Notes: generated by a model not told the origin, from the sequence alone. DNA of 64,000 nt from an uncultured bacterium (GCA_949299195.1 CASFZN010000018.1:1-64000); one strand, 5' to 3'; counted from the stretch's first letter, positions 25,301 to 36,090 are shown. Numbers and translations are program-made.

Positions 25301-26031
25301 ATTCCTTTATATCTTCCGCTTGAAGAAGCAATTGAAGCAACATGCGAGCCGTGTTCGCTTCTTGCTAAAACATCGTTATCATTTAAGGCATAGTCATAAC
25401 TAAAAACTACCTTATTATTGGAATAAGTATAATCTTTACCATTAAAATCGCTGTTATTTTTAATAATCGAATCAATATCAGATTTAGATATATCAGCATA
25501 TTCATTATCTAAAGAGGTATTAAAAGATTCATGCTCCAAATTAAAAGCACTATCTAAAATAGCTATGAAAGTATTATCTCCTCTTTTCATTGTCGAAGAG
25601 TCAAAATTCATTTCGTTTAAACTGTAATTATTTTCTAAAACTTGGTTTTCTCCTCGATAATCATAGGTTGGGTCAACAGGACTAAATTCATTAATATCAT
25701 ATTCACTTAAAGCATATTCAACTTCTTCGTATGCATAATTAACTATCGATAAATTATTAATTAATTCAATATCTTCGCTATTAACTTTTAAAGACAAATA
25801 ATTTCCTAAAATATTAAATTCATCAATATTACGATAATTAAATCCAATATTAGAAATTAATTCTTGATAAAAGATGTCACTGACTTCTTCTTTTGATAAG
25901 TTTTGGCATTCTTTTAAAGAAACAATAATGTTAGTATCTAAATCTTTCTTATTTTCATTCTCTTTAACATAATTTAGACTAAATAATATAAAGGCAAGTG
26001 ACAAAGCACTTAAAAATTTTTGATATTTCAT
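22363..26031 (-). CDS. membrane-anchored subtilisin-like (S8) serine protease with PA insert
   Basis: Large surface protease of 1222 residues, of the lactocepin/C5a-peptidase type. Signal segment at residues 6-20 (FLSALSLAFILFSLN). The catalytic triad is Asp160 in AILDSA, His227 in EHGSH and Ser591 in NGTSMATPN; the oxyanion Asn is in AAGNDG near 322. A protease-associated domain (IAVVDRGEIPFYLKIQRAIE, about 440-475) is inserted between His and Ser. Beyond about 680 come beta-rich, Fn3-like regions. The C-terminus has one membrane helix (YGLLGVAGILLIGAIVIVVI) and a KKNSKNK tail. No LPXTG motif, so it is held by the helix. All catalytic residues are present. Confidence 0.9.
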   Translation of the reverse strand: MKYQKFLSALSLAFILFSLNYVKENENKKDLDTNIIVSLKECQNLSKEEVSDIFYQELISNIGFNYRNIDEFNILGNYLSLKVNSEDIELINNLSIVNYAYEEVEYALSEYDINEFSPVDPTYDYRGENQVLENNYSLNEMNFDSSTMKRGDNTFIAILDSAFNLEHESFNTSLDNEYADISKSDIDSIIKNNSDFNGKDYTYSNNKVVFSYDYALNDNDVLARSEHGSHVASIASSSGRYKGIASSSQLALMKVFNDREGGCTSSVYLKALEDCYLLGVDSINMSFGSALNYETYEADKAVNEVISALVDEGCNVFVAAGNDGKSSYIGTDYEYSSINSVDTGLMSDLSNHEDVITVGSSTLSDDVSNVYGLIGNRSIAIYDRIKNYVGYEDGEGYIATYYPEEVLFYDYTNENKEFEYVVIPGYGDKNDYENLDVNRKIAVVDRGEIPFYLKIQRAIEAGASGLIIVNSEGESSLPYFAYEISDDEFRKNPDLKYKIENGEKVFDLSYIDIPVAVVTYNNGETLKNSEQKTIFFYNESLSTFSSSGPGSDLTLKVDLVAPGSSVYGAIIYDSVKGDYSDSIYGFKNGTSMATPNLTGAYTSLLSSFKYDETNEKEVKESVKRKMLSATTLLKDEHGEYLSPRRQGNGLVNLKNAFNTSSYLTQNDESNVELYSLKDKDNIEYKATLTSEKASKYDAQLVIMAPRIYKDDITGKSGLFINEDDLVLETVDLGQINAIEGENEVIVDHVLTSSSKDYLANFPNGTYLEGYLILNDLENEEISLNMSFLSFYGDYSEVSPYEEFSFLKDSELVYESEIVDNYAKNTYGRDNFRSGSYFLLGKDDNYYYTNIVDGSSSLEKEYLILDGYKDEEGIIHVYSEKDYLSSSNNYEGLSIQLFITKSVVNNNVTLFDENNSLISSYRFEDTYYSNQASAQLYRSAILPQSSLESSYHFVHRGYLFIPLEDLTIDETSAIYTLNLTFNLVDGNIYNETIKLHLNEEYISYPKIMNMTLSGDTLKIYVSDISLKEITLNSVSIKDNNEYLEVNGASEEIIITLNLDSVPYSIQNTIFIEITSNEDAKIGIKYFKDYRFILGGRDVNNGINLEKTTLSPSSYNIKVKSRNGIEVNFVNDVYYSLMIDFDNFKELRINDNGSLSIINIDNSDNEDFIRFKSKYSSFNVYLIGSGERIYNGLIYALYGLLGVAGILLIGAIVIVVIKKNSKNK

Positions 26032-26113
26032 ATTCCAAATTATACTAGAAATATCATAAATATATTTAATTATTTTTACTTTTTAAATAATTAAATAAAG
26101 GGGGATAGAAAAA

Positions 26114-26599
26114 ATGAAAAAGAAAGGTAATGCTCCATTTAAAAATTTTAACAATTATTTAAAGAGTGAAAAAATTTATTCTTATTCAATCGACGAATTA
26201 TTAGAGATTACAAAACTAACAAAATATCAATTTTATCGTGATTATCAAACAAAAGACCAATTTTTAACTGAATTCTTTCAATATTATTTTTATCAAACTC
26301 TAAAAGAATTTATCTTTTTAAATCCAAGACTTTATAGAATAAAAGAAATGCACGCTAAAACCTTAAAGATACTTCAAGAAAACGACTTTTTATTAATAAC
26401 CAATAACTTAAAACCTGTAATTGAATATTTTAAGTATTCTTATATTAAAACTATTGTTAATAAGACTAATAAAAATGTGATGATTAAAACTCCTTTTGGC
26501 GTTTATCCTTATCAAAAAGTAGTTGAAAAAAGCGCTAATATGTTAGCCTTATCAATATTTGATCAAGAAGCGTATCTATTTGATCCTCAAAGGTTTTAA
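26114..26599 (+). CDS. TetR-like regulator, divergent
   Basis: A 161-residue protein. The first 60 residues resemble the TetR DNA-binding domain: YSIDELLEITKLTKYQFYRDYQTKDQFLTEFF corresponds to the helix-turn-helix and the YxxFxxKxxL segment that follows. The rest is helical and not conserved enough to name. It is divergent from the S8 protease gene with an 82-bp spacer, so it may regulate it (inference). AAAGGGGG about 10 nt before the ATG is a strong ribosome-binding site. The N-terminus is short compared with usual TetR proteins, hence moderate confidence. Confidence 0.5.
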   Translation: MKKKGNAPFKNFNNYLKSEKIYSYSIDELLEITKLTKYQFYRDYQTKDQFLTEFFQYYFYQTLKEFIFLNPRLYRIKEMHAKTLKILQENDFLLITNNLKPVIEYFKYSYIKTIVNKTNKNVMIKTPFGVYPYQKVVEKSANMLALSIFDQEAYLFDPQRF

Positions 26600-26617
26600 T
26601 ATTTTTTAAATAATAAA

Positions 26618-26645
26618 AAAAGCAAGCCTCCAGGGCTTGCTTTTA
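26618..26645. terminator. bidirectional terminator between TetR-like gene and rpoC
   Basis: AAAGCAAGCC (26619-26628) pairs perfectly with GGCTTGCTTT (26634-26643), flanked by A and T tracts. It lies between convergent genes. Confidence 0.85.
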
Positions 26646-26661
26646 TAATTTGAATCAAGAA

Positions 26662-29600
26662 TTAAGATACTAAATTTTCATTAACTAATGATTCCATTTC
26701 ATCGAGTTCAACATCGATTTTTTCATCATCAGTTACCTTGTCATGAATACCAATATAATATTGTTTAACTTGTTTCATACTTTCCATAACATCGAAATCT
26801 TTAATAATATCTTTTTCATCTTGTAAGGAATTTAATCCCCTACCAGCTGGAATAAGTTTACCAGTGATAACGTTTTCTTTTAATCCGTGTAAACTATCGG
26901 TCTTGCCTTTAATTGCAGCATCTGTTAAGACTCTGGTTGTTTCTTGGAATGATGCGGCTGAAAGGAAGGATTCAGTTTCAAGAGCAGCTTTTGTAATACC
27001 TAAAACGAGAGGTTTACAGAATGCAGGTCTTTTTCCAGATAATAATGCTTCTTTATTCTTTTCGGTGAATTCCTTAATTGAGACTCTAGTTCCACTAATT
27101 AAAGAGGTTTCACCTCCATCAACAACAACAACTTTTCTTAACATTTGTCTAACGATAACTTCAATGTGCTTATCGCTAATTCCAATACCTTGAGAAACGT
27201 AAACTTTTTGAACTTCTTTAATAATATAACGTTCAACAGTAGCAACGTCTGCACATTCGAGTAATTTTTTAGGAGAGATTGCACCTTCAGTAATCTTACC
27301 ACCATTAGCAACAATATCGCCTTTTTTAACTCTTAATCTAGCACCGAAAGAGGTGTTATAAGTTTTTTCTTCTAAATCGTTAGTAACTGTAACGGTATAA
27401 ATGCCATCTTTTTCTTTAATATCGGTAACTTTACCAGTAATTTCAGAAATTGTAGCTTCACCTTTAGGAGTTCTTGCTTCAAATAATTCTTGGACTCTAG
27501 GTAAACCTTGAGTAATATCTTCAGTTGAAGCAACACCACCTGAGTGGAAGGTTCTCATGGTTAATTGAGTACCTGGTTCACCGATAGATTGAGCAGCCAT
27601 AATACCAACTGCTTCACCAATTTGAACTTCTTTACCAGTAGCAAGATTTCTACCATAACAGTGAATACAGACACCATCTTTAGTTTCGCAACCAAATAAG
27701 GATCTAATTTCAACTTCAGTGATACCAGCATCAACGATTTCTTGAGCACTCTTTTCATCGATTAAGGTATTTCCTTTAACGATAACTTCACCAGTTTCTG
27801 GATGAATGACATCGTGACATGAATATCTACCAATTAATCTATCGTAAAGTTTAACTAAGATACTATTTTGTGAAGTATCAATAATATCTTTAACGATTGT
27901 GCCATGATCAGAATGACAATCTTCTTCTCTAACGATAACGTCTTGAGCAACGTCAACAAGACGTCTTGTTAAATAACCTGAGTCAGCTGTTTTAAGTGCG
28001 GTATCAGCACCACCTTTACGAGCACCATGGGTACCTGTAAAGAACTCAGCAACGTTAAGTCCTTCTCTAAAGCAGGATTTAACAGGAATTTCGATAGTAT
28101 CCCCAGATGTAGAACCCATTAATCCTCTCATACCCATTAATTGAGCGTAGTTGGATTTACTACCTCTAGCTCCAGAGTGCCACATGATATAAAGTGGGTT
28201 TCTGGTATCTTCCTTTAATGTTTTTTCAACATCATTTGAAACGATTGTATTAACTTCTTGCCAGACATTAACAACCATGTTGTGTCTTTCTTCATCAGTT
28301 AAATAACCGTTTTCAAATAATTCTTCAATTTGGGCAACTTTATCATCACCAGATTTAATAACTTCTCCTTTATCTGGAAGAGTTGTAATATCGCTAATTG
28401 CGACAGTTAAGCCAGAAATTGTTGAATATTTATATCCATAGTCTTTGATTTTATCTAAGATAGCACTGGTTCTTGTAGTTCCATATTTTGCATAGACTTC
28501 ATCAATGATTGCAGAAATAAATTTCTTTTCAATTGCTTCTTTGGTTGGAGTATTTTCGATAATTTCTTTAATATTACTTCCTTTTTTAACAAAGAATTTT
28601 TCTAATGTAGTTTTTAAATTTCCTTTTTCAATTGAGTTGATATATGGGAAATCTGTTGGGAAGATGAGGTTAAAAATAACTTTACCAACGGTTGTAATTA
28701 AGTAAGATTGTTTTTGTTCTTCTGTAAAACAGGTCTTTCTTAATGAATACCCTGGCATTGCGATACGGTTATGAAGATGAATTTTACCTAATTCATAACA
28801 TTTGATACATTCATCGATGTCTTTAAAGACTTTACCTTCCATATCAACGAAGCCACGATATTTTTCAGCTTCTTGTAAATCGCCTGCTTCTGCATATTTC
28901 TTTGCTTTATTTAAGAAATCTTCTTTGGAAGCTTCCATTGTTAAATAGTAGTTACCAATTAATATGTCTTGAGATGGAGTAACGATAGGTTTTCCATCTT
29001 TTGGAGCAAGAATGTTATTAGAAGCGAGCATTAAATTGATTGCTTCTTCTTGAGCAGCTTTTCCTAATGGAACGTGAACTGCCATTTGGTCGCCGTCGAA
29101 GTCAGCGTTAAATCCAGTACAAACAAGTGGATGTAATCTGATTGCTCTTCCTTCAACTAAGACTGGTTGGAATGCTTGAACACCTAATCTATGGAGAGTT
29201 GGAGCACGGTTAAGTAAGACAGGGTGATTAGAAATAATCTTTTCAACTACATCGTAAACATCACTATCTTTTGCATCAATTTTTTTATCAGCATGTCTAT
29301 TATTTGTAGATTTTTTCTCTTTTATTAAAACTGCAGCAATAAATGGTCTTAAAAGGTTAATAGCCATTTCTCTTGGCAAGCCACATTGATACATTTTTAA
29401 TTTTGGTCCAATAGCAATAACGCTACGTCCAGAGTAGTCAACTCTCTTACCGAGTAAGTTTTGTCTAAATCTACCTTGTTTACCTTTTAAACCACCTGAT
29501 AAGGATTTTAATGGTCTACCATTAGCGCCTGTAACAGGTTTACCATTTCTTCTACCGTTATCAATTAAAGCATCGACTGCTTCTTGAAGCATTCTTTGTT

Positions 29601-30582
29601 CGTTAATAAGAATAACTCCAGGAGCTTTCATATCAATTAGTTTCTTTAAACGGTTATTTCTAGTAATAATTCTACGATATAAATCGTTTAAATCACTTGT
29701 TGCAAATCTACCACCATCAAGTTGTAGCATTGGTCTTAAATCTGGTGGGATAACAGGAAGAGCTTCTAAAATCATCCATTCAGGTTTATTTTCTGATTGA
29801 ATGAAAGCGTTTAAAACTTCGATTCTTTTGGTTAGTTTTGTTAATTTTTGGCCACTAGCCTTTTTAATTTGTTCATTAACTAAATCGAATTCAGTTTTTA
29901 AATCGACTTCTTGTAAAAGTCTTTTAATTGCTTTAGCACCTTCACCGAATTCAGCACCTAATTTTTCAGTGATAAATTCTGCAGTTGTATAGAAATCGAA
30001 TGGTTCATTACGATTTTCTAATCTTTCAATTAAATTAACACATCTACTATAATCGAAGGTTTCAGGATCAAGAGTTTCTAAAATTTCTTTTAAAACACTT
30101 GTAAAGACTTCTCTACCGATATGGTCATCAATAAATTCTTTATAAGTAAGAATTTTAGATTGACCAGGATTCAAGCAGATATGTGCTGAATAATAGATAA
30201 TTTCTTCTAAGTTTTTAGGAGAAACATCTAATACTAAAGCCATTCTTGAAGGAATGCCTTTTAAATACCAAATATGGGAACATGGTGCAGCAAGTTCGAT
30301 GTGGCCGACTCTTTCTCTTCTAACGTCTTTAGAGATAACTTCGACTCCACATCTTTCACAAACAACACCTTCATATCTTGTTTTCTTATATTTTCCACAG
30401 TGACATTCATAGTCTTTAGAAGGTCCAAAGATTTTCTCACAAAATAAACCATCCATTTCAGGTTTTTGAGAACGATAGTTAATGGTTTCTGGTTTGGTAA
30501 CTTCACCATGTGAAAGTTGTCTTATTTTATCTGGGGAAGCAAGTCCTATTTTGACACTAGCTAAATTATTTACATCAAACAT
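26662..30582 (-). CDS. rpoC: DNA-directed RNA polymerase subunit beta'
   Basis: Catalytic beta' subunit, 1306 residues. The N-terminal zinc site is [20 protein letters not shown]. The catalytic magnesium motif [15 protein letters not shown] is in the middle, with [20 protein letters not shown] before it. The bridge-helix and trigger-loop region contains [22 protein letters not shown] and [14 protein letters not shown]. The second zinc site is C..CVHCYGRN. It lies 18 nt after rpoB. Note DCHSDHGT in the position where many relatives have a Cys-rich DCGT loop. Confidence 0.97.
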   Translation of the reverse strand: MFDVNNLASVKIGLASPDKIRQLSHGEVTKPETINYRSQKPEMDGLFCEKIFGPSKDYECHCGKYKKTRYEGVVCERCGVEVISKDVRRERVGHIELAAPCSHIWYLKGIPSRMALVLDVSPKNLEEIIYYSAHICLNPGQSKILTYKEFIDDHIGREVFTSVLKEILETLDPETFDYSRCVNLIERLENRNEPFDFYTTAEFITEKLGAEFGEGAKAIKRLLQEVDLKTEFDLVNEQIKKASGQKLTKLTKRIEVLNAFIQSENKPEWMILEALPVIPPDLRPMLQLDGGRFATSDLNDLYRRIITRNNRLKKLIDMKAPGVILINEQRMLQEAVDALIDNGRRNGKPVTGANGRPLKSLSGGLKGKQGRFRQNLLGKRVDYSGRSVIAIGPKLKMYQCGLPREMAINLLRPFIAAVLIKEKKSTNNRHADKKIDAKDSDVYDVVEKIISNHPVLLNRAPTLHRLGVQAFQPVLVEGRAIRLHPLVCTGFNADFDGDQMAVHVPLGKAAQEEAINLMLASNNILAPKDGKPIVTPSQDILIGNYYLTMEASKEDFLNKAKKYAEAGDLQEAEKYRGFVDMEGKVFKDIDECIKCYELGKIHLHNRIAMPGYSLRKTCFTEEQKQSYLITTVGKVIFNLIFPTDFPYINSIEKGNLKTTLEKFFVKKGSNIKEIIENTPTKEAIEKKFISAIIDEVYAKYGTTRTSAILDKIKDYGYKYSTISGLTVAISDITTLPDKGEVIKSGDDKVAQIEELFENGYLTDEERHNMVVNVWQEVNTIVSNDVEKTLKEDTRNPLYIMWHSGARGSKSNYAQLMGMRGLMGSTSGDTIEIPVKSCFREGLNVAEFFTGTHGARKGGADTALKTADSGYLTRRLVDVAQDVIVREEDCHSDHGTIVKDIIDTSQNSILVKLYDRLIGRYSCHDVIHPETGEVIVKGNTLIDEKSAQEIVDAGITEVEIRSLFGCETKDGVCIHCYGRNLATGKEVQIGEAVGIMAAQSIGEPGTQLTMRTFHSGGVASTEDITQGLPRVQELFEARTPKGEATISEITGKVTDIKEKDGIYTVTVTNDLEEKTYNTSFGARLRVKKGDIVANGGKITEGAISPKKLLECADVATVERYIIKEVQKVYVSQGIGISDKHIEVIVRQMLRKVVVVDGGETSLISGTRVSIKEFTEKNKEALLSGKRPAFCKPLVLGITKAALETESFLSAASFQETTRVLTDAAIKGKTDSLHGLKENVITGKLIPAGRGLNSLQDEKDIIKDFDVMESMKQVKQYYIGIHDKVTDDEKIDVELDEMESLVNENLVS

Positions 30583-30600
30583 TTCTAGTTACCTCCTAAA

Positions 30601-33600
30601 TTAATTTAAAAGATCGTCAATGGTATCATTACCAGTATCGAATTCTTCCATATAATCGGCTTCAACATCTTTACTAACTGTATCTGGAGCATTGCCGAAG
30701 TTTCTCATATTAGATAAAGATTTCTTTTGTTCTTTTTGAGATTCTCTTGCAAGAGCATCCATATCAATTAATTTTCCATTAACATCGCGGAGTTCAACAT
30801 CAAGCGCTAAACCTTGTAATTCTTTAGTTAAAACCTTGAATGCTTCTGGGATTGATGGAGTTGGTAATGGTTTTGCTTTAACGATTGATTCGTAAGCTTT
30901 TCTTCTACCAGCAATATCATCACTCTTAATAGTCATCATTTCTTGGAGAGTGTAGGCAGCACCATATGCTTCAAGTGCCCAAACCTCCATTTCACCGAAT
31001 CTTTGACCACCGTTTTGTGCCTTACCACCTAATGGTTGTTGTGTAACCATTGAATATGGACCAGTAGCACGAGCATGTAATTTATCGTCAACCATATGGA
31101 CGAGTTTAATCATATACATGACACCAACATTAATTCTATCATCGAATTTTTCGCCGGTTCTTCCATCATATAAAGCATATTTACCATCTTTTGGACAGTT
31201 AGCTTCATCCATCATTTGACGGATTTCTTCATCGCTAATACCATCGAAGACTGGGGTAGCAATCTTAACTCCACCTAACTTATCACAAGCCATACCTAAA
31301 TGAACTTCTAAGACTTGTCCGATGTTCATACGTGATGGAATGCCTTGAGGGTTAAGTAAGATATCGACTGGAGTACCATCTTCTAAGAATGGCATGTCTT
31401 CTTGAGGAACGATACAAGAGATAACACCCTTATTACCGTGTCTTCCTGACATCTTATCACCTTCAGAAATCTTACGTTTTTGAACAACATAGACTCTAAT
31501 TTTTTCTAGGACGCCTGGAGCTAATTCATCATGATTTTCTTTAGAGAAATATTTAACTGCTAAAACAGTTCCAGCTCCTCCGTGAGGAACTCTTAAAGAG
31601 GTATCTTTACCTTCTTTTGATTTATCTCCAAAGATTGCATCTAATAATCTTTGATCTGGAGTAGGTTCGCTTTGTCCTTTTGGAGTAACTTTACCAACTA
31701 AAATATCGCCTTCTTTAACATCAGTTCCAATAACAACAACCCCTTTGCTATCTAAGTTTTGCTTTGCTTTTTCACCAGCATTTGGAACATCAGCGGTAAT
31801 TAATTCTTTACCGTTTTTAGTATCACGGCATTCGACTTCATAAGCTTCAATATGAATTGAAGTATAAACATCATCTTTAACTAATCTATCGCTCATAATA
31901 ACAGCGTCTTCATAGTTATAACCTTCCCAAGTCATAAAAGCGATTAAAACGTTTTGACCAAGAGCTAAATCGCCGTTATCCATAGATGGACCATCTGCGA
32001 TGATTTGGCTCTTTTTAACCTTATCGCCAATTTTGACGATTGAAGTTTGGTTAATACATGTACCTTGGTTACTACCTTCAAATTTTTGTAAAGTATAGGT
32101 TCTTTCGCCATCTTTTTCTTGAACTTTAATAGTTTTTGAATCGCTATAAGTGACAATACCATCATTAACTGCAGTAACAGCTAATCCACAGTCATGAGCA
32201 ATTTTATTTTCTAATCCAGTTCCAACATATGGAGCATGTGGTTTTAAAAGTGGTAATGCTTGACGTTGCATGTTAGCACCCATTAAAGCACGGTGGTTAT
32301 CATCGTTTTCAAGGAACGGAATACATGCAGTCGCAACAGAAATGATTTGGGTAGGAGATTCATCGATATAATCAACTTCTTCTCTATTAACTAAAACGTT
32401 TTTACCGTTATATCTAGCAACAACCTTATCACCAACTAAATAACCATCTTTAATATCTTCTCTTGTTGCTTGAGCAATAACATAGTTATTTTCATCAATT
32501 GCAGCAAAATAAGATGGTTTATCGCCAATTTTACCGGTCTTCTTATCAACTGGACGATATGGAGTTTCAATAAATCCATATTTATTAATCTTTGCATAGG
32601 TAGAGAGGTTAGAAATTAAACCGATGTTTTGACCTTCTGGAGTTTCGATAGGACAGATTCTACCATAGTGAGTAAAGTGAACGTCACGAACTTCCATACT
32701 TGCTCTATCTCTAGTAATTCCACCAGGACCTAATGCAGAAATTCTTCTTTTATTTGCAAGTTCTGCTAATGGATTAGTTTGATCCATGAATTGTGATAAT
32801 TGTGACGAAGAGAAGAATTCTCTAATTGCGCTTGCAAGTGGGCGAATGTTAACAAGAGTCTTTGGAGTAACTTCTTTTAAGGAATCTCCTGTTGTTAAAG
32901 ACATTTTTTGAGTAACATTCTTTGCCATTTTGGTTAAACCAATTCTAAATTGAGTTTGAATTAATTCACCAACACATCTAATTCTTCTATTTGATAAATG
33001 GTCAATATCATCAACTGATCCGAATCCATCCATTAAATTTAAAAAATAAGAGAAAATAGCTAAAATATCAGAAACTGTAACTCTAGAAACTGGATATTTA
33101 CCATTTTCTAAATCGAGGTCAGTACCGATAATTGTAGAAACTAAGTCCTTATTTTCGCTTGCGTATACTTTAACAATATTAACGTAACTATTAGTGACTT
33201 CTCTTTTTAAGACTTCGCCGCTTTCAGTTACTTTTTCAATAATACGTGTATCTTTAAGTTTTCTATTACAATCGATGTGATAGAGGTGAGCACCAGCTAA
33301 ATCGAAACTTGTTTCAATTTCGCCGGTATCTTTATCAACCATATCAAAATCGACAACTTTTCTTGCTTCAAAGAAACCTTCATCTTGTAATGATTCAACG
33401 ATTTCTCTTGTTAATAAAGTTCCTTTCTTATAACGAACTTTACCTTCAATATCGATTAAGTCTTCAGCTAAAATTCTGCCACTTAATCTGTTATAAATGC
33501 CAAGTTTTCCACTATATTTAAATCTTCCTGCGCTACCTAAATCATAACGTTTATCATCGAAGAATTTTTGAGTTAAGAAAGAATGTAATCCTTCTTCTGT

Positions 33601-34350
33601 GAATGGTTCACCTGGTTTTAATTTTGTAAAGATAATTTGAAGAGCGTGCATTGTATCTTTAGTATCTGCGTCTTTAGTTAAAGTTTGAGTAATGCATTCT
33701 CTATCACCAAAAATATCTACTAATTTTTGCTTGTTATTTTCTAAGCCTAAAGCTTTTAAGAAAATTGTAGCAAGCATTTTTCTTTGACGATCAATTCTAA
33801 CCCATAAGTAACCTTTGGTATCTCTTTCAAATTCGAGCCAAGTACCGCGAGCAGGAATTAAGTCAGCGTTATACATATATAAACCGTTCTTTTGATCAAC
33901 GGTTTTTGATAAATATGCACCTGGAGATCTGACAATTTGTGAAACGATAACTCTTTCTGCGCCATTGACAATAAAGGTACCGCTTTCAGTCATTAATGGA
34001 ATTTCTCCCATAAAAACATCGGAATAAATAGCTCCTTCTCCTTGTTTTGAGGTAGATAAACCGAGTCTGACTGTTAAAGGTGCACTATAAGTTAAATCTT
34101 TTTCCTTACATTGGAGATATGAATATTTTGGTTCATCTAATCTAAATGAATCATAAACTAAAAACATTTGTTTATTGCTTGATTCAATTGGAAAGACATC
34201 TTTAAATACTTCATCAATTCCTTTTGATAAGAATTGACGGTATGATTCGGTTTGAATTTCACAAAGGTAAGGTAATTCTAAAGAACCTGAAATCTTTGAG
34301 AAATTAATACGATCATTGTTTAATTTTGGATAATCTTTATATGATTTCAT
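30601..34350 (-). CDS. rpoB: DNA-directed RNA polymerase subunit beta
   Basis: Beta subunit, 1249 residues from the preferred ATG at 34350 (MKSYKDYPKLN), preceded by AAGGGGAG about 10 nt away. A longer reading to 34383 would overlap the methyltransferase gene. Rifampicin-region motifs SSQLSQFMDQTNPLAELANKRRISALGPGG and the block HYGRICPIETPEGQNIGLI are present. The catalytic-face sequences GDKMSGRHGNKGVIS and GGKAQNGGQRFGEMEVWALEAYGA follow. The C-terminal tail is acidic (ending TGNDTIDDLLN). Forms rpoBC with the next gene. Confidence 0.96.
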   Translation of the reverse strand: MKSYKDYPKLNNDRINFSKISGSLELPYLCEIQTESYRQFLSKGIDEVFKDVFPIESSNKQMFLVYDSFRLDEPKYSYLQCKEKDLTYSAPLTVRLGLSTSKQGEGAIYSDVFMGEIPLMTESGTFIVNGAERVIVSQIVRSPGAYLSKTVDQKNGLYMYNADLIPARGTWLEFERDTKGYLWVRIDRQRKMLATIFLKALGLENNKQKLVDIFGDRECITQTLTKDADTKDTMHALQIIFTKLKPGEPFTEEGLHSFLTQKFFDDKRYDLGSAGRFKYSGKLGIYNRLSGRILAEDLIDIEGKVRYKKGTLLTREIVESLQDEGFFEARKVVDFDMVDKDTGEIETSFDLAGAHLYHIDCNRKLKDTRIIEKVTESGEVLKREVTNSYVNIVKVYASENKDLVSTIIGTDLDLENGKYPVSRVTVSDILAIFSYFLNLMDGFGSVDDIDHLSNRRIRCVGELIQTQFRIGLTKMAKNVTQKMSLTTGDSLKEVTPKTLVNIRPLASAIREFFSSSQLSQFMDQTNPLAELANKRRISALGPGGITRDRASMEVRDVHFTHYGRICPIETPEGQNIGLISNLSTYAKINKYGFIETPYRPVDKKTGKIGDKPSYFAAIDENNYVIAQATREDIKDGYLVGDKVVARYNGKNVLVNREEVDYIDESPTQIISVATACIPFLENDDNHRALMGANMQRQALPLLKPHAPYVGTGLENKIAHDCGLAVTAVNDGIVTYSDSKTIKVQEKDGERTYTLQKFEGSNQGTCINQTSIVKIGDKVKKSQIIADGPSMDNGDLALGQNVLIAFMTWEGYNYEDAVIMSDRLVKDDVYTSIHIEAYEVECRDTKNGKELITADVPNAGEKAKQNLDSKGVVVIGTDVKEGDILVGKVTPKGQSEPTPDQRLLDAIFGDKSKEGKDTSLRVPHGGAGTVLAVKYFSKENHDELAPGVLEKIRVYVVQKRKISEGDKMSGRHGNKGVISCIVPQEDMPFLEDGTPVDILLNPQGIPSRMNIGQVLEVHLGMACDKLGGVKIATPVFDGISDEEIRQMMDEANCPKDGKYALYDGRTGEKFDDRINVGVMYMIKLVHMVDDKLHARATGPYSMVTQQPLGGKAQNGGQRFGEMEVWALEAYGAAYTLQEMMTIKSDDIAGRRKAYESIVKAKPLPTPSIPEAFKVLTKELQGLALDVELRDVNGKLIDMDALARESQKEQKKSLSNMRNFGNAPDTVSKDVEADYMEEFDTGNDTIDDLLN

Positions 34351-34366
34351 TGTTTTAACACTCCCC

Positions 34367-34960
34367 TTATTTGCTAGAAACAATGATAAAGTAGCCTTTT
34401 TGCTTGTTTATTATCTCAACGTTAGAATAGTAAGATTCTAATTCTTTCTTATGAGATAAGGCTCCTTTATCTTTATTGATAACTACAATTAATTTACCGT
34501 TTTGATTCAAATGCTCATAACTCTCTTTATATAATCTGTAGCAAGTAGCTTTTCCAGTAGATATTGGAGAATTAAGCAGCACATAATCATAGGTTTTATC
34601 GATATTATTGAATCCATCCGACAAATAGACTTCGCCAGTTAGGCTATTGAGACTTAAGCCTTCTTTAGTAAGCTCAATACATCTAGTATTTACATCACTA
34701 AAATCAACATTAACCTCGGCATCAAATATCTTTTTAATCGCGATTCCAACAATACCGTTTCCTGATCCAAGATCAAGAATATCGCCTTTAAGTGGTAAAG
34801 AAATGAGAGTTTCAATAAAAATGCTTGTTCCTAAATCAACTCGATATTTAGAGAATGTCCCTTTATCGCTAACGACCATTATTTTCGTATTTTTCACGAC
34901 AAAATCGATACTTTTTCGATTCGAAGCTAGAGTTGGATCACTTTCAAAATAATGGCTCAT
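34367..34960 (-). CDS. RsmC-like class I SAM-dependent methyltransferase
   Basis: A 197-residue methyltransferase of the RsmC/YbxB family, probably acting on rRNA. The SAM-binding motif is DILDLGSGNGIVGIAI (about residues 60-75), the acidic motif II is NVDFSDVNTRCIEL, and the catalytic NPPF-type motif appears as LLNSPISTGKATCYRLY. B. subtilis has ybxB at the same place between rplL and rpoB, which supports the assignment. AAAGGA precedes the ATG. Confidence 0.82.
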   Translation of the reverse strand: MSHYFESDPTLASNRKSIDFVVKNTKIMVVSDKGTFSKYRVDLGTSIFIETLISLPLKGDILDLGSGNGIVGIAIKKIFDAEVNVDFSDVNTRCIELTKEGLSLNSLTGEVYLSDGFNNIDKTYDYVLLNSPISTGKATCYRLYKESYEHLNQNGKLIVVINKDKGALSHKKELESYYSNVEIINKQKGYFIIVSSK

Positions 34961-34981
34961 TCTTTTATTCCTTTAATAGGC

Positions 34982-35018
34982 AAAAACCTGCCCACGTAAA
35001 ATTAATTACGGGACAGGT
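34982..35018 (-). terminator. terminator or attenuator after rplL
   Basis: Minus-strand ACCTG...CAGGT with an inner CGTAA/TTACG stem, then TTTTT. It lies between rplL and the methyltransferase gene, so it may partly separate ribosomal-protein from rpoBC transcription. Confidence 0.6.
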
Positions 35019-35042
35019 ATAAATAATTACTAAATTACTCGA

Positions 35043-35417
35043 CTATTTAATTTCAACTTCAGCTCCAGCTGCGACTAATGCTTTCTTATGTTCTTCAGCT
35101 TCGACTGGTGAAATGTTTTCTTTAACTGCGCTTGGAGCAGCATCAACTAATTTTTTAGCATCCATTAAACCTAAACCGGTAATTGCTTGGACAGCTTTGA
35201 TAACTGCAACTTTGTTGCCACCAACTGCTTTTAAAGTTAAGGTAACTTCGGTTGGAGCTTTTGCAACTTCTTCTTCTGCAGGAGCAGCACCAACTGCAAC
35301 AGGAGCAGCAGCGCTAACGCCAAATTCTTCTTCAATTGCTTTTACTAAATCATTTAATTCAACGACTGTCATCTCTTTAACAGCAGCGATGATTTCTTCA
35401 TTTGTTAATTTTGCCAT
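35043..35417 (-). CDS. rplL: 50S ribosomal protein L7/L12
   Basis: Stalk protein of the large subunit, 124 residues. N-terminal dimerisation helix region ([29 protein letters not shown]), an Ala/Pro/Glu-rich hinge, and the C-terminal factor-binding domain with [20 protein letters not shown] and [12 protein letters not shown]. Directly downstream of rplJ, with AGGAGG before the ATG. Confidence 0.97.
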   Translation of the reverse strand: MAKLTNEEIIAAVKEMTVVELNDLVKAIEEEFGVSAAAPVAVGAAPAEEEVAKAPTEVTLTLKAVGGNKVAVIKAVQAITGLGLMDAKKLVDAAPSAVKENISPVEAEEHKKALVAAGAEVEIK

Positions 35418-35446
35418 TTTATTTTTCCTCCTAAATTTTAGACAAA

Positions 35447-35932
35447 CTATTTCTTTTCACTAACTTGAGATAAGCTGTAAGCTAAGCCTCTCATTGGAGC
35501 TTGTAATACACTTAAAAGCATAGAAACAAGTCCTTCTTTTGATGGTAAATTTGCTAATACTTTAATATAGTCAGCATCTTTAACGTTTCCATCAACAACG
35601 CCGCCTTTAATTTTGAAACATTCGTTTCTTTTGGCGAATTTGGTTAATGCTTTTAAAGAACCGTTAGTAGGATCCTTTAAGAAGACAAAGAGATTTGGGC
35701 CAGATAAATATGTTTCTAAATCTTTATATTCATCTTGGACAGCTCTTGTTACTAAAGAATTTTTATAAACGTTAGCTTTAGCATCAAGTTTTGATAAATC
35801 TCTTCTTAAACCAGACATTTGAGCGACGGTTAAGCCACGATATTCACAGATAACAAATGAGTGATTACCTTTGACTAATTCTTTAACTTCGCCAACAACG
35901 TTCTCTTTTTGTTTTAAGACGTCTTGATTCAT
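35447..35932 (-). CDS. rplJ: 50S ribosomal protein L10
   Basis: Base of the L7/L12 stalk, 161 residues. Conserved features include [32 protein letters not shown] and the C-terminal L12-binding helix ([16 protein letters not shown]). In bacteria the L10-L12 complex represses its own operon through a leader RNA, which is visible just upstream. AGGAGG precedes the ATG. Confidence 0.95.
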   Translation of the reverse strand: MNQDVLKQKENVVGEVKELVKGNHSFVICEYRGLTVAQMSGLRRDLSKLDAKANVYKNSLVTRAVQDEYKDLETYLSGPNLFVFLKDPTNGSLKALTKFAKRNECFKIKGGVVDGNVKDADYIKVLANLPSKEGLVSMLLSVLQAPMRGLAYSLSQVSEKK

Positions 35933-35990
35933 CGTTTACCTCCTAAATATATATTGAGGATATATATACATTATTTAGGTTTTTATATAT

Positions 35991-36068
35991 TGATATTAAC
36001 CTCGGTAACATGATTAAGAAATTATTTTTAAACGACATTAATAATTTCCGTTACTGTCTTTGGTATAT
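35991..36068 (-). promoter_or_regulatory. L10 leader (rplJL autoregulatory RNA)
   Basis: Minus strand: ACCAAAGACAGTAACGG at the 5' side and GTTACCGAGGTTAA at the 3' side, enclosing an AT-rich arm. The AAGACAG and CCGAGG segments are the conserved L10(L12)4-binding signature of Firmicutes rplJ leaders. They lie 60-130 nt before rplJ. Confidence 0.8.
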
Positions 36069-36090
36069 ATTTCCTTCAAAACTAATTTAA

